Origin: Colwellia sp. Arc7-635
Lineage (GTDB): Bacteria; Pseudomonadota; Gammaproteobacteria; Enterobacterales; Alteromonadaceae
Reading direction: 5' to 3'
Assembly: GCF_003971255.1 (NCBI RefSeq)
Contig: NZ_CP034660.1
Location: 1,984,001 to 2,048,000 of the forward strand
DNA: 64,000 bases
In this document: piece by piece, positions 10,328 to 20,331 of the stretch
How positions within the stretch are numbered: the stretch's first letter is position 1
Layout: each line of letters begins with the position of its first letter
Notes under the pieces: model-generated
The model's database searches: none
The model's input: only the letters and a program-made list of their open reading frames with translations
Told to the model about the DNA's origin: nothing
Program-made: the position numbers and the translations under genes

Positions 10328-11095
10328 GTGAGTAAAACAGATAATCAGGTGAAGCAATTGTTAGCCGAAGACGTGAAAATACCGCAGCATGTAGCCATTA
10401 TTATGGACGGCAATGGTCGTTGGGCACAGCTTCGAGGAAAAAAACGAGTAGTAGGGCACAAATCTGGCGTTGAGTCAGTGAGAACTTCTGTTGCCACTGC
10501 CGTGAAGTATAATGTGAAAGCGCTGACGCTGTTTGCCTTCAGCAGTGAAAATTGGCAGCGTCCACAAACTGAGGTCAATGTTTTAATGGATCTGTTTATG
10601 TTCGTATTAACTAGAGAAGTTAAGCGTTTACATAAAAACGGTATTAAATTTAAGGTGATTGGCGATTTAAGTAAATTTTCGAGCAAGTTACAGAAAATGA
10701 TTAAAGCGTCAGAAGAGTTAACGGCTGAAAATTCCGGTATGGTGTTGTCTATTGCTGCTAATTACGGTGGACGTTGGGATATTACTCATGCGGCTAAAGT
10801 TTTAGCTAAAAAAGTAGAGCGTCAAGAGATAAGCGCTGATGAAATAACTGAAGCATCACTCAATGAACAAACCAGTTTGGCTAATTTACCTGAGCTTGAT
10901 TTACTCATTAGAACCGGTGGCGATTATCGGATCAGCAATTTTTTACTTTGGCAGGCCGCTTATGCTGAGTTATATTTTACCGATGTATTATGGCCAGATT
11001 TCAATGAAATAGAATTTACAAAAGCAATAACCATGTTTGATCAACGAGAACGACGTTTTGGTCAAACAGGTGAACAAGTAACTAATAAAAAATAA
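10328..11095 (+). CDS. uppS: Undecaprenyl diphosphate synthase (cis-prenyltransferase)
   Basis: UppS condenses isopentenyl diphosphate onto farnesyl diphosphate to make the C55 carrier for peptidoglycan and other surface polymers. The 255-residue product (E. coli 253) has the signature [13 protein letters not shown] with catalytic Asp27, the [14 protein letters not shown] segment, and the C-terminal [23 protein letters not shown] and WPDF motifs. RTGGDYR differs slightly from the common RTGGEHR. The start is GTG at 10328. It begins the uppS-cdsA-dxr-rseP-bamA series. Confidence 0.97.
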   Translation: MSKTDNQVKQLLAEDVKIPQHVAIIMDGNGRWAQLRGKKRVVGHKSGVESVRTSVATAVKYNVKALTLFAFSSENWQRPQTEVNVLMDLFMFVLTREVKRLHKNGIKFKVIGDLSKFSSKLQKMIKASEELTAENSGMVLSIAANYGGRWDITHAAKVLAKKVERQEISADEITEASLNEQTSLANLPELDLLIRTGGDYRISNFLLWQAAYAELYFTDVLWPDFNEIEFTKAITMFDQRERRFGQTGEQVTNKK

Positions 11096-11181
11096 AAATA
11101 CTTAGCAGTTATTGAACGATTAACTAGTAAAAAGAACAACACTAGAATTCAATATACCTGCATAAAATTAAGGAATATCGT

Positions 11182-12048
11182 TTGTTAAAACAACGTATCA
11201 TTACTGCACTACTACTCGCACCTGCTGCGATTTTGGCTATTTTCTATTTATCACTCATTAACTTTGCAGCCGTTATGTTAGTCGTTATGGCTATTGGTGC
11301 ATGGGAATGGGGACCGCTAATGGGGTTTTCCAGCAAACGCCGTCGTTTAGCCTTTGTTGCTATTACCAGTTCACTCATTGCCACGTTATGGCATTTTTTA
11401 CCTATAGACCAATTATGGCAAGCACCTAAAGTTTTACTTGAGCAGGTCAATATTGTTTTATGGCTAGCGGTTGCATGGTGGTTACTTTCTGCCGGTCTAA
11501 CATTTTTATATCCCCGTTGTAGCGCCTTCTGGTCGAGTCATCGTTCTGTACGAGGTCTCTTTGGCTGGTTGACATTAGTGCCAACTTGGCTTGCTTTTAT
11601 GACACTTAGAAGTAGCGATTACCAAGTTGATAACTACCATGGCGCACAACTATTGATGTTCCTTTTTCTGATGGTTTGGAGTGCTGATGTCGGTGCTTAT
11701 TTTGTTGGTAAGTCTATCGGAAAACGTAAACTTCTACCGAACGTAAGCCCAGGAAAGACTTTAGAAGGCTTCTTAGGCGGCGTTGTGTTTGCTTGTATTA
11801 TGGTCGCAATAGCCGGTTACTTTATTGACTGGTCTATTGAGCAATATCAAATTGTTTTACCTGTAACGGTTTTAATTACCACTATTTCAGTACTTGGCGA
11901 CTTAAATGAAAGCATGTTTAAACGTCAAGCGGGTGTTAAAGACAGTGGCTCAATTTTACCTGGACATGGCGGCATACTTGACCGAATTGACAGTTTAACC
12001 GCTACAGCGCCAATATATGCACTCTGTTATGCTTATTTAGGTTGGTAG
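11182..12048 (+). CDS. cdsA: Phosphatidate cytidylyltransferase
   Basis: CdsA makes CDP-diacylglycerol from CTP and phosphatidate at the inner membrane, the branch point to all phospholipids. The 288-residue product (E. coli 285) has about eight hydrophobic segments and the family signature near the C-terminus, [20 protein letters not shown] followed by [14 protein letters not shown]. The start is TTG at 11182 with AAGGAA at 11170-11175. Its stop overlaps the region just ahead of dxr, suggesting translational coupling. Confidence 0.95.
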   Translation: MLKQRIITALLLAPAAILAIFYLSLINFAAVMLVVMAIGAWEWGPLMGFSSKRRRLAFVAITSSLIATLWHFLPIDQLWQAPKVLLEQVNIVLWLAVAWWLLSAGLTFLYPRCSAFWSSHRSVRGLFGWLTLVPTWLAFMTLRSSDYQVDNYHGAQLLMFLFLMVWSADVGAYFVGKSIGKRKLLPNVSPGKTLEGFLGGVVFACIMVAIAGYFIDWSIEQYQIVLPVTVLITTISVLGDLNESMFKRQAGVKDSGSILPGHGGILDRIDSLTATAPIYALCYAYLGW

Positions 12049-12053
12049 AGTCA

Positions 12054-13253
12054 ATGCAAAAACTGTGTATTTTAGGTTCTACTGGCTCTATTGGTAAAAG
12101 CACTTTAGACGTTATACGTTTACATCCTGAAAAATTTGATGTCGTTAGTTTATCTGCTCATTCTAGTGTTGATCTTATGTTGGCACAATGTATAGAATTT
12201 CGTCCAAAGACCGTGGTGATGGTGTCTATTGAACATGCCAATGTATTAGCTAGCAAGTTACTTGCTGCTAGCATTAATGATATTAACGTTACTTCAGGTA
12301 CATGTGCACTAGAAACTATTGCACAAGACATTGGCACTGACACTGTTATGGCGGCTATTGTTGGTGCCTCAGGTTTACTACCTACTTTAGCTGCTGTGAA
12401 AGCAGGTAAAAAAGTTTTGCTTGCTAATAAAGAGGCCTTAGTGACTTCCGGCGCAATATTTATTGATGCGGTAAAGCAGTCAGGTGCTCAACTCCTTCCT
12501 ATTGATAGTGAGCATAATGCAATATTTCAATGTCTACCGTTGAATGCACAACAACAACCCGGTTATTGTGATCTCGCTGATAATGGTGTTAGTAAAATAT
12601 TGTTAACTGGCTCAGGTGGTCCGTTTAGAACATGGGATAATCAAGCTTTAGAGCATGTGACTCCAGCACAAGCATGTGCACATCCTAATTGGGATATGGG
12701 GCGTAAAATATCTGTTGATTCAGCAACCATGATGAATAAAGGCTTAGAGTTTATTGAAGCCAAATGGCTGTTTAATGTTGACCCAGAAGATATCCAAGTT
12801 GTACTGCACCCACAAAGTACCATTCATTCTATGGTGCAATATAAAGACGGATCTGTGATTGCCCAAATGGGTAATCCTGATATGCGTACCCCTATCGCAC
12901 ATGCTTTAAGTTTTCCTCAGCGTATAGAGTCAGGTGTTGCACCTTTTGATTTTTTTACGGCAAAATCATTCGAATTCCAAGATGTTGATTATATCAAATA
13001 TCCAAACTTGAAATTAGCAATCGATGCTTGTAAAAGTGGACAAGGGGCGTGTACAGCATTGAATGCCGCTAATGAAGTTGCGGTTGACGCTTTTTTGAAC
13101 GAAAAGATTAAATTCACTGATATTGCAAAAATAAATGAAACTTCTGTGAATAAATTTGTCTCAGAAAAGGTGACTTCGATTGAAGATGTTGTGGCATTAG
13201 ATAGAAACGTCAGAATTTTTGCTCAATCACTTGTTTCTGAATCTGAGCATTAG
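12054..13253 (+). CDS. dxr: 1-deoxy-D-xylulose 5-phosphate reductoisomerase
   Basis: Dxr (IspC) converts DXP to MEP with NADPH in the non-mevalonate isoprenoid pathway that supplies UppS. I choose ATG 12054 ([20 protein letters not shown]), which puts the Rossmann GSTGSIG motif at residues 8-14 as in E. coli; a TTG at 12042 overlapping the cdsA stop would add four residues. The 399-residue product shows [35 protein letters not shown] and [14 protein letters not shown], the metal and substrate segments. Confidence 0.97.
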   Translation: MQKLCILGSTGSIGKSTLDVIRLHPEKFDVVSLSAHSSVDLMLAQCIEFRPKTVVMVSIEHANVLASKLLAASINDINVTSGTCALETIAQDIGTDTVMAAIVGASGLLPTLAAVKAGKKVLLANKEALVTSGAIFIDAVKQSGAQLLPIDSEHNAIFQCLPLNAQQQPGYCDLADNGVSKILLTGSGGPFRTWDNQALEHVTPAQACAHPNWDMGRKISVDSATMMNKGLEFIEAKWLFNVDPEDIQVVLHPQSTIHSMVQYKDGSVIAQMGNPDMRTPIAHALSFPQRIESGVAPFDFFTAKSFEFQDVDYIKYPNLKLAIDACKSGQGACTALNAANEVAVDAFLNEKIKFTDIAKINETSVNKFVSEKVTSIEDVVALDRNVRIFAQSLVSESEH

Positions 13254-13273
13254 CGCAATTATAGAGTAGTAGT

Positions 13274-14629
13274 ATGATAGAGTTTATATGGAATCTCGCA
13301 TCTTTTGTTGTTGCATTGGGGATTTTAATTACAGTTCATGAGTATGGCCACTTTTGGGTAGCTCGTAAGAATGGTGTTCAAGTTGAACGTTTTTCTATTG
13401 GTTTTGGCAAAGCGCTTTGGCGTAAACATGACCGCCATGGTACAGAGTTCGTTCTTGCTCTGATCCCACTTGGTGGTTACGTTAAAATGCTTGATAGTCG
13501 AGTTGATGATGTAAGCGATAACGAAAAGCACCTTACATTTAACGAAAAATCTGTTTATCAACGTATTGCAATTATAGCCGCAGGTCCGTTTGCCAATTTC
13601 GCCTTTGCAATTGTCGCTTTTTATCTAATGTTTTTAATTGGTGTACCAAGTGTTAAACCTATAATTGGTAATGTCTCTGTCGGATCAATTGCCAGTGAAG
13701 CTCAGCTACCAGTAAATAGCGAAATAATTTCTATTTCAGGACAAAAAACGCTAGATTGGCAAGATGTAAATTTAGCGTTAGTGGGGGCCATCGGTGATAA
13801 AAGTATCACGATGACGGTGAAATCCCCCGACAGTGTTTCAAGTGAGAAATTTCATTTGAATACTAAAGATTGGATTTTTGCTCCAGAAAAAGAATCAGCA
13901 ATTGCTAGTTTAGGACTAATGCCGTATCGGGCTAATGTAAAAGCAACCTTGGCATTAGTAGCAAAGGGCAGTCCTGCGGAGAAGGCTGGATTGAAAGTTT
14001 CTGATCAGTTACTTTCTATTGCCGATGTAAATATAGAGGGGCAGTGGCAAACATTCTCTGATCAAATTAAATTATATCCAGAACAAAATGTTCGTGTCAC
14101 GGTATTGCGAGATGGTGTTGTATTAGCGCTAAACGTTAAACCTGAAGCAAAAAATTATCAAGATAAAGTGGTAGGATATTTAGGTGTTCAGCCTGTGTCT
14201 GAGGCTTATCCAGAAGCATATTTATTTGAACAAGCTTATGGACCGATAGCTGCATTGGAACAAAGTGCGATTAAAACTTGGAACTTAGTGAGTTTGAGTT
14301 TTGATATGATCGGTAAGTTAATTACCGGTGATGTCTCTGTAAAGAACTTGAGTGGGCCGATATCAATTGCACAGGGTGCTGGTAATAGTGCCGATTACGG
14401 TTTTGTTTACTTTTTAGGCTTTTTAGCCTTAATTAGCATCAACCTTGGCATAATTAACCTTTTACCTTTACCGGTATTAGATGGAGGACACTTATTTTAT
14501 TATTTTATCGAGCTTTTAACGGGGAAACCCGTACCGGAAAAAATACAAGAAATAGGTTTTAAATTTGGTACTATAGCGCTACTAAGCTTAATGAGTATCG
14601 CCATATTTAACGATTTATCGCGATTATAA
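13274..14629 (+). CDS. rseP: Site-2 intramembrane metalloprotease RseP
   Basis: RseP cleaves anti-sigma factor RseA within the membrane to release sigma-E, and removes remnant signal peptides. The 451-residue product (E. coli 450) has the zinc motif HEYGH at residues 22-26 in the first membrane helix, two central PDZ domains, and the third zinc ligand in NLLPLPVLDGGHLFYY in the C-terminal membrane part. It lies directly upstream of bamA, the conserved order linking envelope stress and outer-membrane assembly. Confidence 0.97.
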   Translation: MIEFIWNLASFVVALGILITVHEYGHFWVARKNGVQVERFSIGFGKALWRKHDRHGTEFVLALIPLGGYVKMLDSRVDDVSDNEKHLTFNEKSVYQRIAIIAAGPFANFAFAIVAFYLMFLIGVPSVKPIIGNVSVGSIASEAQLPVNSEIISISGQKTLDWQDVNLALVGAIGDKSITMTVKSPDSVSSEKFHLNTKDWIFAPEKESAIASLGLMPYRANVKATLALVAKGSPAEKAGLKVSDQLLSIADVNIEGQWQTFSDQIKLYPEQNVRVTVLRDGVVLALNVKPEAKNYQDKVVGYLGVQPVSEAYPEAYLFEQAYGPIAALEQSAIKTWNLVSLSFDMIGKLITGDVSVKNLSGPISIAQGAGNSADYGFVYFLGFLALISINLGIINLLPLPVLDGGHLFYYFIELLTGKPVPEKIQEIGFKFGTIALLSLMSIAIFNDLSRL

Positions 14630-14656
14630 CTAAAAGAAGTATAAAGTTAATATTTT

Positions 14657-17131
14657 ATGATTATTAAAAAACTTGCCCTGGCGGTATTATTAGGTAGTTT
14701 GGGAACAACAGCACAAGCTGCTGACGATTTCCAAGTAGAAGATATTCAAGTTAAAGGTTTACAGCGTGTAGCTCTTGGAGCTGCGTTAACGCATATTCCC
14801 TTTAATGTTGGTGATAACTTAAATGAATTTCGAGTATCACAATCAATTAAAGCACTTTATAAGTCTGGCCACTTTAGTGACATTGTGGCGTCGAGAGACG
14901 GAAATACCGTTGTTTATCGCGTGCGAGAAAGGGCAACAATCAGTGCGATTACCTTTGATGGTAATAAAGACTTAAAAGATGAGCAATTGACCGAGAGCCT
15001 TGACGGTAGTGATATACGCGTTGGTGAAACGCTTGATATGACAGTCATCTCCGGTATTGAAGTCGGCTTAGAAGACTTTTATCATAGTGTTGGTAAATAC
15101 AATGCTGATGTTAAAGCAAATGTTACTCATTTACCGCGTAATCGCGTAAATATTGATTTTGTTTTTACTGAGGGTGATGCCGCAGCAATAGAACAGATAA
15201 ATATTGTTGGTAATGAAAAATATTCCGATGCAGAGCTTTTAGAGCGAATCGAGTTAACCTATGACTCTCCTTGGTGGGATTTCATGGCGCAAGATCGCTA
15301 CCAAAAGCAAACCTTGCAAGGTGATATGGAAACCATTAAAAGTTATTATCTTGACCGAGGTTACTTACAATATAAAGTTGACTCGACACAAGTTTCAATG
15401 ACGCCAGATAAAGAAGCGGTATATATCACGCTTAATGTTACTGAGGGTGAGCTTTATACCGTCAGTGAAGTTGACTTTGTTGGTGATATGGCCGGTTTTG
15501 AGGATACTATTCGTGCGATTACTCCAATTCAAACCAATGAACTTTATAACGGCGCTATTGTTACTTATTCTGAAGAGTTAGTGAGTAAATTTCTCGGTCG
15601 TTATGGTTATGCTTATCCAAAAGTTATTACTATTCCTGAGATTGACGAAGAAAATAAAACCGTAAAATTGGTCTTGTCAGTTGATCCTGGGAAACGAGTT
15701 TATGTCAATCGTATCAACTTTAAAGGTAACCATGTTACTGCTGAACATGTACTGCGTCGAGAAATGCGACAAATGGAAGGTGCTTGGTTATCGAATGATT
15801 TAGTTGAAGGTTCAAAAGCTTGGTTGCAACGTTTGCCTTATATGGAAACTGTTGAATTTGAAACCAATCAGTTACCAGGTGAAGATGACTTAGTAAATGT
15901 TGATTTTGAAGTGAAAGAGCAACCTTCAGGGTCATTTACCGCAGGTATTGGTTATGGCTCAACCTCGCAGCTAAGTTTAAACGCTGGTGTGCAACAAAAT
16001 AACTTTCTAGGCACTGGTAACCGTTTAGGTTTTAGTATTAATACTTCAAGTTATTCGAAGAGTGCTAATGTCTCTTATACTGACCCATACTTTACGGTCG
16101 ATGGTGTTTCACTCGGTGGTAATATATTTTATCAAGAGTTTGATGCTGGTAACGCTAACCTTGTTGAATATAACAATAAAACTTATGGTGTCGGTGTAAC
16201 CTTAGGTTTTCCTATAAATGAGTATGTGCGTTTAAGCTTTGGCTTAGGTTACAAAAATAACGGCATTACACGTTTGGAAACTTATGAGCAAATTCAGAGT
16301 TTTTATGAATTATACTCTGAACCTGATGATCCTGATGGTGGTTTGAACTTTGAAAACTTTGATATTAATGCATCAATATCACGTTCAACGCTGAATCGCG
16401 GAACATTTCCAAATGATGGTTCACAGCAAAGTCTTACCTATAAAATGACCACGCCTAACTCTGACGTTAATTACTTTAAAATTAACTTAGATACTAAATG
16501 GTACTTCCCATTATCTCGAGATAAAAGCTGGACTGTGTTAGCTAAATTTCAGTTAGGTTACGGGAATGGTTACGGCACGATCGAAGGTAATGATCAAATA
16601 TTACCATTCTGGGAAAACTTTAGAGCCGGTGGCTCTGGTACCTTAAGAGGTTTTGAGTCTAATATTGTTGGACCACGTGCAATATATCGTAGACCAACAC
16701 AAATACCAGGAACCCCTGATGCAGTAGGCTCTGTTGGTGGTTGTTGTTTAGGACCTGATCACGACTTTATTCAAACGTCTACACGCTCTGTTGGTGGTAA
16801 TGCAATTGCTATCGCGGGTGTTGAGCTTATTGTTCCAACGCCGTTTTTGGATGAAAGCTTTAGTAATAGTGTTCGTACCAGCTTTTTTGTTGATGTAGGT
16901 AATGTTTGGGATACTGAGTTTAATATAGAAGACTATAAAGACTTAGCTGATATTGAGCTTGATAAATTAGCCGATTATTCAGATGTTGGTCGTTACCGCG
17001 CTTCAGGTGGTTTATCTGTGCAATGGTTGTCACCTATGGGACCAATGATTTTTAGTTTTGCTAAAACGATTAAAGAAGAAGAGGGTGATGATACCGAATT
17101 CTTTAGCTTTAATATTGGGCAAACATTCTAG
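14657..17131 (+). CDS. bamA: Outer membrane protein assembly factor BamA
   Basis: BamA is the central beta-barrel of the BAM complex that inserts outer membrane proteins. The 824-residue product (E. coli 810) has a signal peptide cleaved near AQA-ADDF, five POTRA domains over about residues 22-425 starting VEDIQVKGLQRV, then the barrel. The conserved loop-6 motif reads LRGFESN near residue 670, and the chain ends with Phe, the outer membrane beta signal. A loop after it carries an adjacent Cys pair (GGCCLG) that I do not recall as general in the family. Confidence 0.97.
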   Translation: MIIKKLALAVLLGSLGTTAQAADDFQVEDIQVKGLQRVALGAALTHIPFNVGDNLNEFRVSQSIKALYKSGHFSDIVASRDGNTVVYRVRERATISAITFDGNKDLKDEQLTESLDGSDIRVGETLDMTVISGIEVGLEDFYHSVGKYNADVKANVTHLPRNRVNIDFVFTEGDAAAIEQINIVGNEKYSDAELLERIELTYDSPWWDFMAQDRYQKQTLQGDMETIKSYYLDRGYLQYKVDSTQVSMTPDKEAVYITLNVTEGELYTVSEVDFVGDMAGFEDTIRAITPIQTNELYNGAIVTYSEELVSKFLGRYGYAYPKVITIPEIDEENKTVKLVLSVDPGKRVYVNRINFKGNHVTAEHVLRREMRQMEGAWLSNDLVEGSKAWLQRLPYMETVEFETNQLPGEDDLVNVDFEVKEQPSGSFTAGIGYGSTSQLSLNAGVQQNNFLGTGNRLGFSINTSSYSKSANVSYTDPYFTVDGVSLGGNIFYQEFDAGNANLVEYNNKTYGVGVTLGFPINEYVRLSFGLGYKNNGITRLETYEQIQSFYELYSEPDDPDGGLNFENFDINASISRSTLNRGTFPNDGSQQSLTYKMTTPNSDVNYFKINLDTKWYFPLSRDKSWTVLAKFQLGYGNGYGTIEGNDQILPFWENFRAGGSGTLRGFESNIVGPRAIYRRPTQIPGTPDAVGSVGGCCLGPDHDFIQTSTRSVGGNAIAIAGVELIVPTPFLDESFSNSVRTSFFVDVGNVWDTEFNIEDYKDLADIELDKLADYSDVGRYRASGGLSVQWLSPMGPMIFSFAKTIKEEEGDDTEFFSFNIGQTF

Positions 17132-17146
17132 TATTTTAGTGAAATA

Positions 17147-17173
17147 GACGCTCAATTGATAAAATTGAGCGTC
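17147..17173 (+). terminator. Hairpin between bamA and skp
   Basis: GACGCTCAATT (17147-17157) pairs perfectly with AATTGAGCGTC (17163-17173) across a five-base loop. Only GTTTAAC follows, so termination may be partial, allowing skp to be read through or to use its own promoter. Confidence 0.6.
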
Positions 17174-17270
17174 GTTTAACTAAATAGGCTTGAACGAAAT
17201 TAACTGAGACGGTATAACTACCTCATAACAAATAATATTTAAATATTAGAAAATATTTTAGGAGTAAGAA

Positions 17271-17789
17271 TTGAAAAAATTGATTAGAACTATTGCAATG
17301 GCTACTGCAGCATCAGGGTTTTTATTAGCAAGTTCAGCTATGGCAGCAGATCAAAAAATTGCTGTAGTAAACTTTCAAGAAGTTATGGGTAAAATTCCTC
17401 AAACTGCTACGGTAATGAAAAGCTTGGAAGAAGAGTTTAAAGATGAAAAAGCTGTGCTTGCTCAACTTGAACAAGACATCAAGTACCAGCAAGAGAAGAA
17501 AAAGCGTGATGGTTCTTTGATGACAGCTAAGCAAGTTGAAGAGCTAGATAGCCAAATAGGCGCACTTTTCCAAGATTACCAAGTTAAAGGTAAAGCGTTT
17601 CAACAAAAGACTGGTGTACGTAAAAACGAAGAAACAAATAAAATTATTGCTTTAGTACGTCAAGCAATTGATAAAATTGCCGTTAAAGGCGATTATGATT
17701 TAGTGCTTGAGCAAAGCGCAGTGGTTTATGCAAAATCAGAAAGCACAATAACAGATGAAGTGGTTGAGCAAGTTAGCAAATTGAAATAA
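17271..17789 (+). CDS. skp: Periplasmic chaperone Skp (OmpH family)
   Basis: Skp holds unfolded outer membrane proteins in the periplasm on the way to BAM. The 172-residue product (E. coli 161) starts with a signal peptide cleaved near AMA-ADQK, followed by the strand KIAVVNFQEVM and a long charged coiled-coil helical arm (about residues 45-115, rich in Lys/Glu/Gln), then IVLEQSAVVYA-like core strands (DYDLVLEQSAVVYAKSES). Start is TTG at 17271 with TTAGGAG upstream. It lies between bamA and lpxD, as usual. Confidence 0.93.
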   Translation: MKKLIRTIAMATAASGFLLASSAMAADQKIAVVNFQEVMGKIPQTATVMKSLEEEFKDEKAVLAQLEQDIKYQQEKKKRDGSLMTAKQVEELDSQIGALFQDYQVKGKAFQQKTGVRKNEETNKIIALVRQAIDKIAVKGDYDLVLEQSAVVYAKSESTITDEVVEQVSKLK

Positions 17790-17853
17790 TAATTTTTTCA
17801 AGCAGATGAATGAAATTCTAGTTGAATTTTATTCTTTGCCTTCTCATCTATTT

Positions 17854-17884
17854 AATATTCCGAATCAACTTGATTCGGAATATT
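17854..17884 (+). terminator. Perfect 14-bp hairpin between skp and lpxD
   Basis: AATATTCCGAATCA (17854-17867) and TGATTCGGAATATT (17871-17884) form a perfect stem with loop ACT, followed by TCGTTT. The U tract is weak, so it may be an attenuator or RNA-stabilising hairpin in the bamA-skp-lpxD region rather than a full stop. Confidence 0.6.
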
Positions 17885-17957
17885 TCGTTTAGCGCTACAA
17901 TGGCTAACGCGTTCCCTAATCTATACTTTCGTCCACATTTAAAAGAAGTTTACACTT

Positions 17958-18980
17958 ATGACTTACATTCTCGCAGACATTGCAAAGAAAATAGGCGCTG
18001 TTGTTCAGGGAGATGAGCAGTGTGAAATATCAAGTATCGCCACACTAACCGCGGCAACATCAGGACAAATAGCTTTTCTAGCCAATAGTAAGTACAGCGC
18101 TCAGTTATCAACAACTAATGCTAGCGCTATCATTGTTACTAAAGCGGATGCAGATAAATGCCAAACTAATGCTTTAGTGATGGACAATCCTTATATGGGT
18201 TATGCTTTAGTTGCGCAATTACTTGATTCTACGCCAAAACCCGCTAAAAACATTCATGCAAGTGCTGTCATTGCTGAAGGCGTAACACTTGGCAAAGGTG
18301 TATCTATCGGTGCTAATGCTGTCATTGAAACCGGCGTTGAACTTGCTGATGGCGTTAGCATTGGTGCTGGCAGCTTTATTGGTATTGCTGCTCAAATTGG
18401 AATTAATACGACTATATGGTCAAATGTTAGCATTTATCATGGCGTTGTTATTGGTGAAAACTGCTTAGTTCATGCTAATACAGTTATTGGCGCAGATGGT
18501 TTTGGTTATGCAAATAACAAAGGCAGTTGGGTGAAAATTCCGCAATTAGGTAGTGTGATTATTGGTGACAATGTTGAAATCGGTGCAAGTACCACCATCG
18601 ATCGAGGCGCCTTAGGTGATACCATCATTAAGGATGGTGTTATTTTAGATAATCAAATACAGATTGCTCATAATGTTATAATCGGAGAGAATACCGCTAT
18701 TGCCGCTTGTAGTGTTATAGCTGGCAGCACAGAAATTGGTAAAAATTGTATTATTGCTGGCTTAGTTGGCATAAATGGTCATATCAAAATAACTGATGGC
18801 TGCGTATTTACCGGTATGACTATGGTCACTAAAGCCATTGCAAAACCGGGTGTGTATTCATCGGGTATGCCATGCCAGCCAAATAAAGACTGGCATAAGA
18901 ACAATGCTCGAATTAGAAAGCTTGAGTCGTTAACTAAGCGATTAAGCATTGTAGAAAAAGAGTTAGCATTGAAAAGCTAG
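17958..18980 (+). CDS. lpxD: UDP-3-O-(3-hydroxyacyl)glucosamine N-acyltransferase
   Basis: LpxD adds the second 3-hydroxyacyl chain in lipid A synthesis, from acyl-ACP. The 340-residue product (E. coli 341) has an N-terminal uridine-binding domain (residues 1-100, with the conserved FLANSKYSAQL segment) and a left-handed beta-helix of hexapeptide repeats. The catalytic His lies in NQIQIAHNVIIGENTAIAA. The C-terminal helix carries the ACP-contacting end. It begins lpxD-fabZ-lpxA-lpxB. Confidence 0.97.
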   Translation: MTYILADIAKKIGAVVQGDEQCEISSIATLTAATSGQIAFLANSKYSAQLSTTNASAIIVTKADADKCQTNALVMDNPYMGYALVAQLLDSTPKPAKNIHASAVIAEGVTLGKGVSIGANAVIETGVELADGVSIGAGSFIGIAAQIGINTTIWSNVSIYHGVVIGENCLVHANTVIGADGFGYANNKGSWVKIPQLGSVIIGDNVEIGASTTIDRGALGDTIIKDGVILDNQIQIAHNVIIGENTAIAACSVIAGSTEIGKNCIIAGLVGINGHIKITDGCVFTGMTMVTKAIAKPGVYSSGMPCQPNKDWHKNNARIRKLESLTKRLSIVEKELALKS

Positions 18981-19018
18981 TACTATGACATCATAGTAAA
19001 GTAAACAGAGGAAAAATT

Positions 19019-19471
19019 TTGGAATCGCAAAATAATATCATTGATATCGAAGAAATCAAATCGCTTATACCACACCGTTATCCATTTTTATTGGTTGATA
19101 GAGTACTTGATTATACCCCTGGAAAGTCAATCCATGCGATCAAAAATGTCACGGTTAATGAACCTGCATTTATGGGACACTTCCCCGGTTATTCTATTTT
19201 TCCTGGTGTGCTTATCCTTGAAGCCTTAGCGCAAACAAGTGGCATTTTAGGTTTTAAATCAGTTGCCGATCAAAGTGAAGGCGAATTGTTTTTGTTTGCC
19301 TCAATCGATAAAGCAAAATTTAAAAAGCCAGTTCACCCTGGAGATACCATGCACCTGCATTTAGAGTTTGTAAAAGAGCGTCGTGGTATGTGGAAATTCT
19401 ATGGCGAAGCGAGAGTCGATGGCAAAGTAGTGTGCTCTGCTGACCTTATGTGCGCAAGAAGAGCATTATAA
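19019..19471 (+). CDS. fabZ: 3-hydroxyacyl-ACP dehydratase FabZ
   Basis: FabZ dehydrates beta-hydroxyacyl-ACP in fatty acid elongation and competes with LpxA/LpxD for hydroxyacyl-ACP. The 150-residue product has the hot-dog fold signature [20 protein letters not shown] with catalytic His54 and Glu68, and [14 protein letters not shown] at the N-terminus. The start appears to be TTG at 19019 with GAGGAA at 19010-19015. The lpxA ATG follows the stop by one base, so the two are translationally coupled. Confidence 0.97.
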   Translation: MESQNNIIDIEEIKSLIPHRYPFLLVDRVLDYTPGKSIHAIKNVTVNEPAFMGHFPGYSIFPGVLILEALAQTSGILGFKSVADQSEGELFLFASIDKAKFKKPVHPGDTMHLHLEFVKERRGMWKFYGEARVDGKVVCSADLMCARRAL

Positions 19472-19472
19472 T

Positions 19473-20261
19473 ATGGTCAATTCAATGTCAAAGATCCATC
19501 CTCAAGCCATTATTGAAGATGGTGCTGTTATCGGAAAAAATGTAACAATAGGTCCATGGACTTACATCGCCGAAAATGTTGTTATTGGCGATAATTGTCA
19601 TATCAGTTCCCATGTCGTGATTAACGGACCAACGACTTTAGGTTCAGGTAACCGTATTTTTCAATTTGCCTCTATTGGTGAAGATTGCCAAGATTTAAAA
19701 TATGCGGGTGAACCAACACAATTGGTGATCGGGGATAACAATACTTTTCGAGAATATTGCACGGTTCATCGTGGCACTATTCAAGATAAAAGCTTAACCC
19801 AGATTGGCAGCAATAACTTATTCATGGCCTATACCCATATCGCTCATGATTGTATGGTGGGCAGCCACTGTATCATGGCTAATGGCGCATCAATAGCGGG
19901 TCATGTACATGTAGGCGACCATGCTATTATTGGTGGCATGACGGGCGTTCATCAATTTTGTCATATTGGCGATCATTGTTTTGTTGGGGCCAATTCTTTA
20001 ATTCTTAAAGACATTCCTCCGTACGTTATGGCTTCTGGTCAACCGGCAAAACCTTTTGGTTTAAATAGCGAAGGCTTAAAACGTCGTGGTTTTGATAAAG
20101 ATGTTATTTTGAATATCAAACGCGCTTACAAGGCTATTTATCGTCAAGGTCTAACGGTTGATGAAGCGATGAATAAAATTGCTCTATTGGACGGCGCTAC
20201 AGTTGAATTAGCTGTATTTACTGATTTTATTCAACACTCTAGTCGCGGTATTATTCGTTAG
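19473..20261 (+). CDS. lpxA: UDP-N-acetylglucosamine acyltransferase
   Basis: LpxA makes the first committed acyl transfer of lipid A synthesis. The product is 262 residues from ATG 19473; an internal ATG at 19485 (MSKIHPQAIIEDG) is an alternative start with almost the same protein. A trimeric left-handed beta-helix is seen, with the catalytic His region FMAYTHIAHDCMVGSHCIMA and GGMTGVHQFCHIG. The C-terminal helices (LKRRGFDKDVILNIKRAYKA) complete it. It is tightly packed between fabZ and lpxB. Confidence 0.97.
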   Translation: MVNSMSKIHPQAIIEDGAVIGKNVTIGPWTYIAENVVIGDNCHISSHVVINGPTTLGSGNRIFQFASIGEDCQDLKYAGEPTQLVIGDNNTFREYCTVHRGTIQDKSLTQIGSNNLFMAYTHIAHDCMVGSHCIMANGASIAGHVHVGDHAIIGGMTGVHQFCHIGDHCFVGANSLILKDIPPYVMASGQPAKPFGLNSEGLKRRGFDKDVILNIKRAYKAIYRQGLTVDEAMNKIALLDGATVELAVFTDFIQHSSRGIIR

Positions 20262-20331
20262 TCGTTTATCTTGCAAGTAATGTTACGGCCCGTGTTAATC
20301 GTTTTAAATAGAATTAGTTGATGATGAAAAT

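Noticed and set aside
17822-18016. 64-codon plus-strand ORF overlapping the lpxD start
   Set aside because: It crosses a perfect hairpin and lpxD in a different frame; no ribosome binding site.
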